From Galeruca laticollis (Eukaryota; Arthropoda; Insecta; Coleoptera; Chrysomelidae), in NCBI GenBank assembly GCA_963921935.1, contig OY998185.1:4752001-4816000 (forward strand): 64,000 bases of DNA, read 5' to 3'. Below, piece by piece: positions 35,901 to 43,248 of the stretch (positions within the stretch are counted from its first letter, which is position 1; every line of letters starts with the position of its first letter). The notes under the pieces are model-generated. The model was not told the DNA's origin, ran no database searches, and saw only the letters and a list, made by a program, of their open reading frames with translations. The translations under genes and the position numbers were made by a program.

Positions 35901-38900
35901 AAAATTTATGATAATGAGTAAATGATAATGAGCAAATATCACAGACAAGAAGAGTACATGAATCTGCTATATTTTTCCAAACATATTTGAAATACTCTGA
36001 GTTTACGAGAAAAAAAATCTGAAAAATTATAAATTTTTACCATATTTTTTTAAACAATAATTATCATGTACTTCTCCCTAAGCAACACTTCTAGTATCTC
36101 CTAAGTTTGCATGAATAATATCGTGATCAAACTCTGGAAAATATTAGTGCAAAGGAAGGGATAAGTAGATTTGTGTGACTACTGTCTCGTTCAAAAATTA
36201 GTATTTTCTTTACAAGAGAAAGCAGAGTGAATTATGTTGAGAGGTATTAAATAGGAGTAAAGTATTCTCAATGATTGTTGAGGCAACTGTGCAACCAGTA
36301 ACTCAAAAGAAGCGCTGAAACACGTTGTATAGACGTTTTAATTCAATTATATACTTATATTCTCAAAAGTGAGCCAAAATATTTATCAAGACAAAAAACT
36401 TGGTGCTAAAAATGCAACAAATTTCCCCCTTATTGAAGTACACTGCTCAATAATTTCTAAAACTCAAACTACCACCACCCACCACTAGACACTCATTTTC
36501 ACTCGATTTAAGATATATAAAAGGGGCGAGTATTAAAGTTGATTTCTGATAATGCGTTTAAAGATGTATTGTTAAACGGGTTTTATATTGGAGTGTACAG
36601 AAATACAGAAATACACTTACTTGGAATGTGTTAATGTATAACCTTCTGAATTATGTTCAATAAATAGAATATTAATATGTTTACCTATTTCTCTTTGTTG
36701 CTTCCTACCATTTATTATTTTAAAATTTGACAATTACTTCGATATTACTGACGATGATTTTTAGTAATATCGAAGCAGTTGTCAAATGTCTTAAATTTTT
36801 TGTCATTTTTTCATTATATTGTGGAATTATCTAGAAACAGTGGGTTTCATTTAAAAAGTAAACTATAAAATAATTATTATTAATGTTAATGAACATCAAT
36901 AATCTAATGATTGATATAATTATTCACTCAGGTCACTCTTTTTTTTATTAGAATATATTTCCATAAAATCTATGACTCCGATTGATTTTTGTAGGAAAGT
37001 GTTGATAAGAACAAATTGTGCCAGTAGCCGTGATTGAGACCTGAATTAACAGGACAAAGAATGGAATTAGAGACTCTCTCAACCAGTTCCGCAAGCATTT
37101 CTTGTCAACTACGAAAAGACTAGAAGAACGTCTGTCGTTGAAAATACAATTGATACGATGGGTATCAATCCAGTTAGATAAATAACACGAAGTTAACCAG
37201 AGGTGAAGAGAGGGGTATCTGGAAGAAAAGTGCAAGAAATGAAACAGAGCAATGGAATAGAACCTCCTATCAGCTCATTTGTATCTTCGGTTGTGCCGGC
37301 AATGGAAAAGGATAGAATCACGAGGTAAAGTTTGAAACATTAACAACTACGTCTCCAGGAAGAACAGCTATCCTCTTCCTTGAATAGTCATATGCTGCCA
37401 GTGAATCGTTCAATATCTTTGGTTTGGTTATTGGAGAGAGGAAATTGTTTTTTGAGAAACCAATAGAGTTCATCAGCGGATCTAGATTATAGTAGTATCA
37501 TGCAATTAATCTACGTAAAGCTTTCAAAACATTTGAGATATTGATGGGGAATCTGTAAGAATTGTTGTTTTGGAAAACTTGCCTGGTTCATTTAGACGAG
37601 TCTTGGAAGAGAGTTTTAAGGAATATTGGAGGATCAGGAGGTTATTTACGAACAACTTCAAGCTGCCAAGCTTTTGTTAACTCCCAATAAATGCTCATCA
37701 TCTCAAAATTATGTCGACTACAATGGATAGATAATACGGCTAGCAGCGAATGATTGACTATTGACGTGATAAATATCATAACCCTTTCACTGAACGCGTA
37801 AAAATTGGTTGGACTACTAGTACGCTATTATTTCGCTCTTGCGAACATATCCGTCTTGTACAATTGTTGCTAAATCAAAATATGCTTAACTATTTCGCCT
37901 TTTAAGATTTCGTTGATATTTTTTTATTTTAAAAATCTCTCAATTTTTCGTATTACCACTTCAACTACTCTACCATTAACTTTTTTGGACTTATTAAATT
38001 CTTCTATAATTTCAATTGATTCTGTTTCCAGTCTGTGAATAGAGTTTGAGACGAATCAATAGCTTGCCTTGATAAATGTAAGTTGCTGGGGCTAATCCGT
38101 ACTTTTAACAAGTCCCCTCCGAATCTGCATATCCGATATAAAAATTCCATATTAACTTCCGTTTTTCAATTTCGAACAAAAAAGCTTTTTCTCAAAATTC
38201 TTTTGTAAAATTACGGAATATAATTTAATTGTTAATTTAGCACCTGGCACGTTATGGAGATACTTAGAACTATTTATTAATTAATTATTCCAGGTCTACA
38301 CACTTATGGTTCGGTGTTTCACTATAAAATAATTGGAAATTTGCAACCATATTTAACGGCATACCGTATAAATAGTCAATGTTGTAGTTACACTGATGAT
38401 AACCATACGTTGATGAAGAGATCTAAAACTTTTGTATTCCCACTTTTTCCACATAACGTCAAAAAGTATGTGAAAAATTCAAAATAACCAAGTTTTTTTT
38501 ATCTGTTAGAAAAAAAAATTCGCACGAAATTTGATGAAAACTCACTTTTTGTGTCCCAAACACACTAATTTATTTCATCTGAAATATTTATTTTTTCACG
38601 TTAATACATATTTTGACTCAATATCGAAAAAGCACCCTAAGTCTTGACCGCTAATTTTAGCGTCAAAATATCAGCTTTTTGAAAAAAGTCGATAGAATTT
38701 TAGTTCGTCGAAATCTCTACTTTCTGAAGGTACAAAAAATATACATTACTATAGGAAATGTTCTCAGAAAATGCAAAGAAGCGGAAAAAGTACAATCCGA
38801 ATTTTTTTTTAATCATTATTTACAATTTTGAGCTATTTATTAAAATTAACACTTTAATTACTCGAAAAACGTAAGATTACATGTTACATTGGTAAACAAA

Positions 38901-41349
38901 AAAATTGCAAATCGGAATATGCTACTATAATTATCAACCAAAAAGTTAATGAAATTAATATTTAATAAGACATCTACAATATTTTTATCACAACCATACA
39001 AAATGCCATTTTGGCAAGAAACATTTTCATCTAACGAGTGAAACAAGGACAAAATAATAAAAACGTTAATGAAAATATTACAGTCACAAGGATTTTCCTG
39101 TAGACAAGCAGAAGATGATGCCGATGCTGACATAGGTAATTAAGACCTCGATAGAAATTGCCAGAGATACTAATAAAACTGTCATTTTGAATCAATTAAA
39201 TTCAAATAATCATGACAATTTTCTCAAACTATGTTCTGGAAATGTAAAAGATCTATTTTTCACCCATAATTGTTGCAAATATGAATCCTTCAAAAATATC
39301 GTTGCATTTCTGCATTGCTTTTCTGGTTGCGGTACAACATCTGGATTTGTCGGCAAAGGAGAGAAAGGTATCGTTAATTCATTATTAGAGGATAAATATT
39401 TGTCAAATTTGGTAAATATTTTTTATAAAAAAGTTGCAAACTAAGAGGATAGGGAAAAATGGATTACAATTAATCAAATCTATTTATAAATGTAGAAAAG
39501 ATAAAATAACACTGAATCAATTAAGATTTCAAAAATATCAATTGGCAAAAATTAATCATATTTTATATTGGCAAATCTCCCACCCACAGAAGGTGCAGCA
39601 GAACAACATTGTTACAGGGCCTATTACCAGCTTCAAACTTGGTTGGGTAACGAGCTGACAGCAACAAATTAGGGCTGTAAGCAACATCAATGTGGCATTA
39701 TGCCCAAATTCACAGAAAATTAATTAATTCCGGGAATATTGCTCAAAACTATTTGCTGCAGCTGTGAAACTGGATGCAATAGTTTAAAATGTGGCTTCAG
39801 AAAACATGGTTTAAAATGCACAAATTCATGCTCAAATTGTCATGGTTCAGATAAATTCTCCAATATATGAGAAAAAACCTAGGAGGAAGGTAATGGTTCA
39901 GAAGAAATTGTCGATAAAGAACCAATGCAGACTAGAAATGATATTGGAGACAAATAAGGTGACGGTCTTGAAGATTTACTAGAATCTAACGATGGAAAAA
40001 TGCCATCAAAGAGATAAAAACTACCTAATGGATAAGTGATTAGAATTCAAGATAAGGTATTTATTAAAAATATGATTAATAACGTAATCAGCATAAAGTA
40101 TCTACATTCAGTAGTACGATTAACATGTATATTTATATATTATGAGATTGTCTATGCCATAAATGCAATTAGAATTTATTAAATAAACTTTTTTACTGAA
40201 TCAATTTGCAGCAGCATTTTTTAGATGAAATTGTCAATATTGATTAAAAAAAAATTCGAATTCGAGTTATTTTCGTTTCATTGCACATTTTGATAACATT
40301 TATCATAGTAATGTATATTTTTTTACAACATCAGAAAGTAGAGATTTAAACAAACAAAAGCCCAACGATATTTTTAAAAAAGCTGATATTTAAATGCGAG
40401 AATTTTCGATTCAAAATTAGGGTGCTTTTTCGATATTAAGTCAAAATAAGGTGAAGAAATGATTATTTCAGATGAATTAAATTACAGTGTGTTTGGGACA
40501 TGAAAAGGTACGTTTTCACCCAATTTCGCGAAAAAAATATTTTTTTTGTAAAAGCTAAAAATAAAAAAAAACTTGCTAATTTGAATTTTTCACATCAATT
40601 TTGAGGTGATGTGAAAAAAGTGTGAACACAAAAGTATTAGATCTTTTTATTACCTACAACTTTGCTGTTCAACTTTTTTCCATAGGACTTGTTGTTTTAC
40701 CGTAAATCGAGATTAACAGTTTTTAACCCTTAAAACCTACCCCTTTCCACTTTCCGATCTCACATCGGCCGTAAACTATTTTTCCTATCATTTTGTTATA
40801 TTCTCTACCTTGTCCAATGCGTTTCATCTAACTATAATTTTTTTAGTTTCAAAAATTATCAACCTTGATCTATATACATACCCAAAAATTAGTATCTTAG
40901 CACTTTTACGATCACAATCTGTTGCAATGCTCTTCTCTCTCCCAAATTTGCTACTTATTGCTTTAAGTAAGCCAATCCTGAATTTCAAATGATAAAATAT
41001 AAACTAGCTTAAAACTCTTCTATATTCTTATAAACAGAATGATTTATGAATTAAAATTATATTGCACATACTTTTCCAAACAAGTGATATTAAGTATATA
41101 AGTACTATACAAAGCGCATTCTAATATGGTATTTAAATACGGGTTGTTTGATTTTATAAATCAATATATTTTGACATTTCTTCATTCTGTAAGTGACCTC
41201 AAACTTGCACGATTATGTTAGCAGATGTTGTAATATAGTACACTCCTCACAACAGTTTTCTTATTTATTATCATTTATGGTGCATTTGAGACATGAAAGG
41301 TCGTAATAAAATTCTAAAGTTGAGAAAGATTACTTACCATTAAATACAT
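13787..41349 (-). CDS. Cuticular protein gene with two Rebers-Riddiford-like domains, exons over 27.5 kb
   Basis: Five coding exons can be joined: 41338-41349, 27378-27587, 20148-20405, 16079-16466 and about 13787-14088. Every junction is GT-AG and the phases agree (0, 0, 0, 1). The protein is secreted and probably binds chitin in the exoskeleton: exons 1-2 give a signal peptide, and exons 3 and 5 each carry a chitin-binding-4-like block (G-G-Y-S-Y-I-D, then H-G-F-R-V-A-A). Between them lie alanine-rich linkers repeating a L-P-[ED]-V-x-x-A-[KR] motif. A very short first coding exon is typical of insect cuticle genes. The introns are filled with transposons. Exon 4 has an in-frame TAA as its third codon, and the 3' end is uncertain. 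Whether it is one gene or two fused neighbours needs transcripts. Confidence 0.72.
14332..15862 (+). mobile_element. Degraded LTR retrotransposon remnant in intron 4
   Basis: An 85-90 bp block (starting GTGTATAA, then ATCAAGTAAGTAGATA, ending near AAATAAGAGA) occurs at about 14421-14515 and again at about 15762-15853, as paired LTR 3' ends would. After the first copy comes TGGTGTCAGGTGTGGGA (from about 14523), a likely primer site. A gag start (M-V-K-R-L-N-D-L-K-V-M) follows at 14564 but is broken within 25 codons. Downstream are degenerate repeats rich in M-K-N-D-I-S, coiled-coil-like, and little else. Exact LTR ends and target duplication were not resolved. Confidence 0.7.
14865..15188 (+). 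pseudogene. Gag-like coiled-coil fragment of the degraded LTR element
   Basis: 107-codon open frame rich in Lys, Asp, Asn and Ile, with a heptad-like pattern. The preceding 120 bases hold related short repeats (M-K-N-D-[IN]-S) in frame until a stop at about 14860. It resembles the coiled-coil part of Gag in insect gypsy elements. No CCHC or enzyme motif is visible. Confidence 0.45.
16079..16466 (-). CDS. Cuticular protein exon 4 (Ala/Val linker), in-frame TAA near its start
   Basis: 388 nt from acceptor TTGTACAG to donor GTAG/GTTAGT (phase 0 in, phase 1 out). It carries two L-P-E-V-I-K-A-R repeats and ends G-K-Y-S-Y-G-Y-V-G, the lead-in to the second domain. The third codon (16458-16460) is TAA; the rest of the frame is open and clearly homologous to the tail of exon 3. 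An in-frame AG further in (about 16421) could serve as an alternative acceptor skipping the stop, but it has a poor pyrimidine tract. Confidence 0.75.
16480..18243. other. Intron 3 sequence, nothing recognised
   Basis: About 1.8 kb of AT-rich intron between exon 4 and the foldback element. Short ORFs only; no motif or repeat boundary identified. Confidence 0.45.
18244..20077. mobile_element. Foldback element with inverted repeats over 500 bp
   Basis: The left arm (18244 to about 18857) and right arm (about 19547-20077) are imperfect inverted copies sharing landmarks such as CTAGGCCGGTTC, CGGAAGTCGGCCATGTTGGA and TTTCGGCGAAGCAGTTTCGG. The left arm has about 115 extra bases (18620-18740). Flanks ATATATTT and TTATATTT agree at 7 of 8 positions and may be a target duplication. 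The unique centre (about 690 bp) has a degraded ORF that I do not recognise. The very long arms recall foldback, Polinton-like or other protein-primed-type elements, but no diagnostic gene is present. Confidence 0.8.
19324..19545 (+). pseudogene. Unrecognised ORF remnant inside the foldback element
   Basis: The start lies in the unique centre and runs into the right inverted repeat. The centre-coded part is about 74 residues with a protein-like composition (L-L-K-G-I-P-D-L-L-E-Q-L, D-F-D-I-T-Q-D-F-A-G, Q-G-E-Y-K-K). An earlier part (18930-19115) looks like an upstream segment in another frame. Codon texture suggests a real former coding region, probably the element's own replication or transposition gene. 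I cannot name the family. Confidence 0.4.
20148..20405 (-). CDS. Cuticular protein exon 3 (first chitin-binding domain)
   Basis: 86 codons, acceptor TTTATAG and donor CAG/GTAAAC, phase 0 at both ends. It opens with G-G-Y-S-Y-I-D-T-N-G, continues to V-E-Y-I-V-D-P-V-H-G-F-R-V-A-A-T-N-L-P, then an Ala-rich tail with D-L-P-D-V-A-L-A-K-A-Q-H. Read through the donor, it would stop after three more codons, giving a possible short isoform. Confidence 0.85.
20797..21357. mobile_element. MITE flanked by TTAA
   Basis: About 40-bp inverted repeats share TTTCCTCGAGACTAAC and GGTTA at both ends, flanked by TTAA (20797-20800 and 21354-21357). The 560-bp body has no coding. TTAA suggests a piggyBac-type or Harbinger-type (TTA) non-autonomous element. 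Confidence 0.7.
22130..22990 (+). pseudogene. LINE endonuclease fragment (RTE/APE-like), heavily mutated
   Basis: Translation across several stops and shifts reads as the apurinic-type endonuclease of a non-LTR retrotransposon: an opening like E-I-G-T-W, then K-I-D-V-L-A-L-H-E-T-R at about 22225-22255, D-I-D-G-Y-S-F-F-N about 22280, and a terminal D-x-D-H-I-M type box near 22810. No RT domain follows. An old 5' or internal fragment. Confidence 0.6.
23438..24105. mobile_element. MITE with TA duplication and an internal tandem duplication
   Basis: Inverted repeats of about 55 bp (from GACCGAAAAAG inward to CTGACAGTTACTGAGGGAAA) are flanked by TA (23436-23437 and 24106-24107). The interior is two copies of a 266-bp unit (23551-23816 and 23817 to about 24078), about 95% alike. 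No coding. Confidence 0.82.
23551..24078. repeat. Two tandem 266-bp units inside the MITE
   Basis: Both units start ATTTGTCGAGCATTGCGGAG and end at CTGTCAGCGGCC. Differences are scattered single bases and one small deletion. Confidence 0.85.
24690..25735 (+). mobile_element. Decayed PIF/Harbinger-like fragment
   Basis: A 97-codon ORF (24757-25050) ends in a very basic region (K-K-K-R-S-V-R-V-R-N-S, R-R-K-R). It is followed in shifted frames by Y-N-F-F-E-E-W, L-R-I-Y-Y-R-K and L-T-E-T-L-P-F-L-A-T-G, the pattern that starts Harbinger transposases. The rest is lost. GTGTACA-containing sequences near 24695 and 25720 may be the remains of inverted termini. Confidence 0.5.
26040..26401 (+). pseudogene. 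Penelope-like element, C-terminal GIY-YIG endonuclease fragment
   Basis: The frame opens around 26040 with C-H-K-A-Y-I-G-Q-T-S-R, continues with G-R-I-T-S-H-K-S-D and A-L-S-T-H-V-I, and runs to a stop at 26399-26401. This is the GIY-YIG nuclease that ends Penelope proteins; the equivalent motif at 48 kb is K-K-Y-I-G-H-S-K-R. The RT domain is missing (5' truncation). The 3' untranslated tail runs to about 26900 and holds a hammerhead-like motif. Confidence 0.8.
26792..26823 (+). ncRNA. Hammerhead-ribozyme-like motif in Penelope 3' region
   Basis: CTGAGGA, then a short hairpin with ACCC pairing to GGGT, then GAAAGC. This matches the conserved core CUGANGA / stem II / GAAA. Hammerhead motifs are known from Penelope-like retroelements. 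Stems I and III were not verified. Confidence 0.45.
26941..26975. repeat. (TA)n microsatellite at the Penelope tail
   Basis: Pure TA run just after the Penelope 3' region. Confidence 0.85.
27378..27587 (-). CDS. Cuticular protein exon 2 (signal peptide and first linker)
   Basis: 70 codons, between acceptor TTTTTGCAG and donor AGA/GTAAGTAT, both phase 0. The first 17 residues are hydrophobic and end A-T-E, a plausible signal-peptidase region. The end, K-L-G-Q-Y-V-Y-G-Y-A-T-P with a charged stretch to G-V-T-R, is the usual lead-in to a Rebers-Riddiford domain (compare the lead-in split across exons 4 and 5). An ATG at 27600-27602 just before the acceptor would also give a signal peptide, so an unspliced alternative start is possible. 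Confidence 0.78.
27588..28330. other. Intron 1 sequence, nothing recognised
   Basis: Upstream of exon 2. AT-rich, with no motif or repeat boundary identified. Confidence 0.4.
28330..29660 (+). pseudogene. N-terminal part of an unnamed transposon-type protein, broken
   Basis: The first block opens with C-V-I-C-D-K near 28331. It continues at 28372-28626 with V-H-D-K-C-R-R-N-Y-T and F-A-F-N-N-H-C-F-L-C-E, a recurrent Cys/His pattern of a large unnamed repetitive protein family in arthropod genomes. The second block (29194-29520 and overlapping frames to about 29660) continues the same architecture: R-P-A-S-F-L-S-P-L-Q-V-G, G-F-Y-C-F-Y-N-E-A, N-T-F-H-T-M, and G-L-A-A-I-P-I-N-D-L. Frames change several times. 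The C-terminal half of this family is seen at 39.2 kb and 55.9 kb in this window. Family recognition is from memory of repeated patterns, not a search. Confidence 0.55.
29661..30266. other. AT-rich intron sequence, nothing recognised
   Basis: No motif or repeat boundary found; short ORFs only. Confidence 0.4.
30267..32001 (+). mobile_element. mariner-family transposon, complete ends
   Basis: Inverted repeats begin CAGTGTGGAACAGCCAAATG and match for about 40 bases. Both are flanked by TA (30265-30266 and 32002-32003), the obligatory Tc1/mariner target duplication. It carries a decayed transposase and sits in intron 1 of the cuticular gene. Confidence 0.93.
30839..31926 (+). pseudogene. mariner transposase, nonsense and frameshift mutations
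   Basis: The N-terminus (30839-31093) is a helix-turn-helix DNA-binding region ending at a TAA, after which the same frame continues N-P-H-N-S and H-T-S-I-F-R-I-L-K. A frameshift near 31240 follows. The catalytic core continues from about 31300. The first catalytic Asp region reads F-V-E-S-S-F and seems to have lost its D-E. The second Asp (W-F-Q-Q-D-G-A-P-P-H, about 31590) and the third (S-P-D-L-T-P-L-D, about 31710) are preserved. The C-terminus is shifted again after 31746. Not functional. Confidence 0.88.
32004..33371. other. Intron sequence with an exon-like ORF and a diverged repeat
   Basis: Holds one exon-like ORF (32368-32472, see findings). The stretch 33040-33371 continues on the other side of the piggyBac at 35772, so the piggyBac landed inside another repetitive sequence. 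Confidence 0.4.
33376..35767 (-). mobile_element. piggyBac-family transposon, apparently intact
   Basis: The termini CCCATCAAGGAC and its complement are exact inverted repeats, flanked by TTAA on both sides (33372-33375 and 35768-35771), the piggyBac signature. The 2.4-kb element carries a transposase with no stop or frameshift and all catalytic aspartates. Palindromic sites of the form GTTGCC-N4-GGCAAC occur near each end and in the gene's intron. It is the best candidate for an active element in the window. Confidence 0.95.
33690..35551 (-). CDS. piggyBac transposase (DDE_Tnp_1_7), two exons, intact
   Basis: Cuts and pastes the element at TTAA sites in the nucleus. Exon 2 (33690-35325) is open throughout. 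Exon 1 (35535-35551) supplies ATG and five codons (M-N-I-K-F) plus two bases before the donor TTTAC/GTAAGT; acceptor TCTAG at 35326-35330 restores phase and gives a 550-residue protein. The N-terminus is acidic (D-E-D-S-G-E-E-D-E-G), as is normal. Catalytic aspartates are present in N-Y-D-E-C-M (about 34595), F-I-D-N-L-F-T-S (about 34350) and G-G-T-D-L-M-D-E-N (about 34000, two Asp). The C-terminus is short and basic and lacks the Cys-rich PHD-like tail of classical piggyBac. The unspliced frame upstream of exon 2 is probably intron. Confidence 0.93.
35772..38418. other. AT-rich intron sequence with one hairpin
   Basis: No gene recognised. A strong TATA-like sequence (about 36512) with a polyadenylation signal about 145 bases later could be a solo LTR, but the ends were not defined. 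A 25-bp stem hairpin lies at 36725-36787. Confidence 0.4.
36725..36787. repeat. Short inverted repeat (25-bp stem, 13-base loop)
   Basis: The arm ATTTGACAATTACTTCGATA continues for 5 more bases and is repeated in inverted orientation with two mismatches, which still allow G-U pairs in RNA. Confidence 0.7.
38419..40644. mobile_element. Long-TIR DNA transposon of an unnamed family, internally decayed
   Basis: Inverted arms of about 405 bp (38419-38822 and 40236-40644) start AGATCTAA. Landmarks shared in inverted order include TATCGAAAAAGCACCCTAA-like, TACATTACTAT and GAATTTTTTTTTTAATCA. Between them lie two ORF fragments of the unnamed transposon-protein family. Target duplication was not identified. 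Confidence 0.78.
39187..39875 (+). pseudogene. C-terminal half of the unnamed transposon-type protein (Cys-rich tail)
   Basis: The first block (39187-39444) contains F-L-H-C-F-S-G-C-G-T-T-S, a block that recurs at 55.9 kb as F-L-H-A-I-T-G-C-D-T-T-S-A-F. Beyond several frame changes the tail at about 39762-39860 reads C-S-C-E-T-G-C-N-S-L-K-C-G-F-R-K-H-G-L-K-C with further Cys/His pairs, a probable zinc-binding module. The middle of the protein is missing or frameshifted. Function unknown; position between long inverted repeats suggests a transposase-type role, an inference. Confidence 0.55.
40645..41337. other. Start of intron 1 of the cuticular gene
   Basis: AT-rich, no recognised feature. 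Confidence 0.4.
41338..41349 (-). CDS. Cuticular protein exon 1 (start codon and 4 residues)
   Basis: ATG TAT TTA ATG followed at once by GTAAGTAAT, a strong donor. It encodes M-Y-L-M, which joined in phase 0 to exon 2 (I-S-T-I-F-L-V-L-L-V) gives a classical hydrophobic signal peptide. A 12-nt first coding exon is the usual design of insect cuticle genes. It lies 13.7 kb upstream of exon 2, so the pairing is inference from splice phase, signal-peptide continuity and gene-family habit. Confidence 0.6.
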
Positions 41350-41756
41350 TTTCTACACTTCAACTGACTTTCGATTTGATCAATTCTGGCGAGCGTTGTC
41401 GGATTCGACCTTTACAATTTACAACTATTCACCCCGCCCTGCATTTATTTGAATTATAAAAATATACGGGGTACGTTCAAATTTTATCAGTATTTGAGTA
41501 TTTGTATTTATAAAAGTATGGAACATATTTATGTTGTGTGTTGAATAAAACATGTGAAAATATAACAGAATTCAGCAGGATAGTTATATTTTCTCATGTT
41601 TCATTCAACACCTTTGCTCCCGTGTTTCACATCTTTTCTTGGTTGTACCGTACCGAGGACGGCTAATGAGCCAGAAACATGCATGTCTGCGGTTACCACT
41701 CTTTTCAATAGCCCCTTCTTCTATTTGCGTGCAATACCTACTAATCTCTTCGTTAC

Positions 41757-41757
41757 T

Positions 41758-41805
<48 letters not shown>
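41757..41805. repeat. (TA)n microsatellite left of piggyBac-like element
   Basis: TA run ending exactly at the CCCTTAACC terminus of the element. Confidence 0.9.
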
Positions 41806-41810
<5 letters not shown>

Positions 41811-43197
41811 AACCACTACCACCCAAAAATTATTTCGTAAACACTATAAGTGGGTCACAGAGACCCAGTTTTTTTACTCATAAAAAACAATAAAAAATAA
41901 TATTTTGACATTTATTTATAAACACATAAATGGAAACATAACTAAAAAACAATAGCTATTAATAAAAAAAAATGAGGCGCAGTTTGGGCACAAAGTTTTT
42001 GCACATTCTATACACACTGGAATATTACACATTTGACAGTAGGTGCTGGTTATCCTGTCTTTTTTGACGGGACAAATTGCACATCTTTTTATTTTAGAGG
42101 CTCCCACTGTTTGTTGAGGTGCTGGGGGTGGTGGAAGTGTATCTGCAATCAAATTAAAAATTAAAGTTCTCAAACCGCGTGGCAACGAAGTTTGATAACT
42201 TTTTTGCATATGCAGTATACATAAATTACGTCAAAGTTGTTTTAAAAAATTGTATTTTGAAATTTCTTCACCACCTGAGGCAAATTGATAAATTAGTCTA
42301 CTATTTACGCCTCCAATATTCAAAAGAGCATGAAAAATGGTCATTGGCCATCTGCGACTTCTACGTGAAGTTGTGTAATTGGCACATTTTTGATAAAGTG
42401 CATCCACTACCGCTTTAGTACTATTGTAAAATAGTATTATATCTGGTTTGTGCGTCCACTTTATCATCATGGTGTTTGAGAGTGTTTTACCTTTTTTTGG
42501 AGTTGTCTTTGAGCATTTCATTTTGTCTTTTTACCATACCAATAATTTTTTCTTGTTTGTTCATTTTCTGGCGCTATATTTTCTCTTTGGGATTCATCAA
42601 TTTGTTCATTATTTTCAACCACCGTATCATTCTCAACAGAATCGTCACTCTCTAAATTTTCATTATTGTCAGGTCCCCACTCTTCTTCACTATAAGTGTA
42701 ATGATCGCTTTGTATTTCTTCATCTTCTTCTTCTTTGTCGCTATCATCTCCACAGTCCAGAATATTTTTACAAGCATCTAGTTTATCACTGCTTGAAAGA
42801 GGTATATTTTCATTATTTTTTTGAGGGTTGTCATCATCTAGCCAAAATTCGTCACTTTCAGCCAATTCTAAGAGTTCCTTTTCAGTAAGAGGACGGTTAA
42901 TCCTTTTTCTAAAAAATAAAGTAAAGAAATACAGTTATATTTAGCGAATACTATTTTGTAGGGAACAATTACCTACCTGACTCAATATAACTTTTACACT
43001 ATAACTGGGTCACTCTGACCCAATATGATCGTTCTAACAGACTTGCGATGATTGATTTAAACTAAAAACGCCGCCGCATGTGTTCTCTCTGGCTACCTAG
43101 AGCATACTGAGAAGCCCATGCAATAGAATCTCCATAGAACGGCGCACTGACAAATTACCAATTGCGCATGGGTCAACGTGACCCAGTGGTAGTAGTT

Positions 43198-43202
<5 letters not shown>
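41806..43202 (-). mobile_element. piggyBac-like element with internal deletion
   Basis: The ends CCCTTAACCACTACCAC and its near-exact inverted copy are followed inward on both sides by GGGTCA-type sequence. The minus strand encodes the acidic N-terminus, a late core segment and the Cys-rich tail of a piggyBac transposase, with the catalytic middle missing. The flanks are TA repeats rather than TTAA. Confidence 0.85.
41916..42905 (-). pseudogene. piggyBac transposase remnants (N-terminus, late core, PHD-like tail)
   Basis: The reading starts after an acceptor near 42906 with R-I-N-R-P-L-T-E-K-E-L-L-E-L and an acidic N-terminal region (42518-42865). It then jumps to the end of the core (42231-42521: Y-N-S-T-K-A-V-V-D-A-L-Y-Q-K-C, R-R-S-R-R-W-P-M, L-L-N-I-G-G-V-N-S). 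The tail (about 41916-42150) has C-x2-C, C-x2-C, C-x2-C and C-x2-C pairs, the PHD-like domain of classical piggyBac. The aspartates of the core are absent except the one before A-L. It cannot encode an active enzyme; the ends could still be mobilised in trans. Confidence 0.85.

Positions 43203-43245
<43 letters not shown>
43203..43245. repeat. (TA)n microsatellite right of piggyBac-like element
   Basis: TA run starting at the right end of the element. Confidence 0.9.

Positions 43246-43248
<3 letters not shown>

Noticed and set aside
36512..36660. TATATAAAAGG followed by an AATAAA signal, suggesting a promoter or solo LTR
   Set aside because: No second copy, terminal TG/CA pair or target duplication could be found in the window.
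41596..41883. Plus-strand ORF across a TA repeat
   Set aside because: It contains a Tyr-Ile run from the microsatellite and ends inside the piggyBac-like terminus; no homology pattern.
42448..42888. 146-codon plus-strand ORF
   Set aside because: It is antisense to the acidic N-terminus of the piggyBac remnant on the minus strand.
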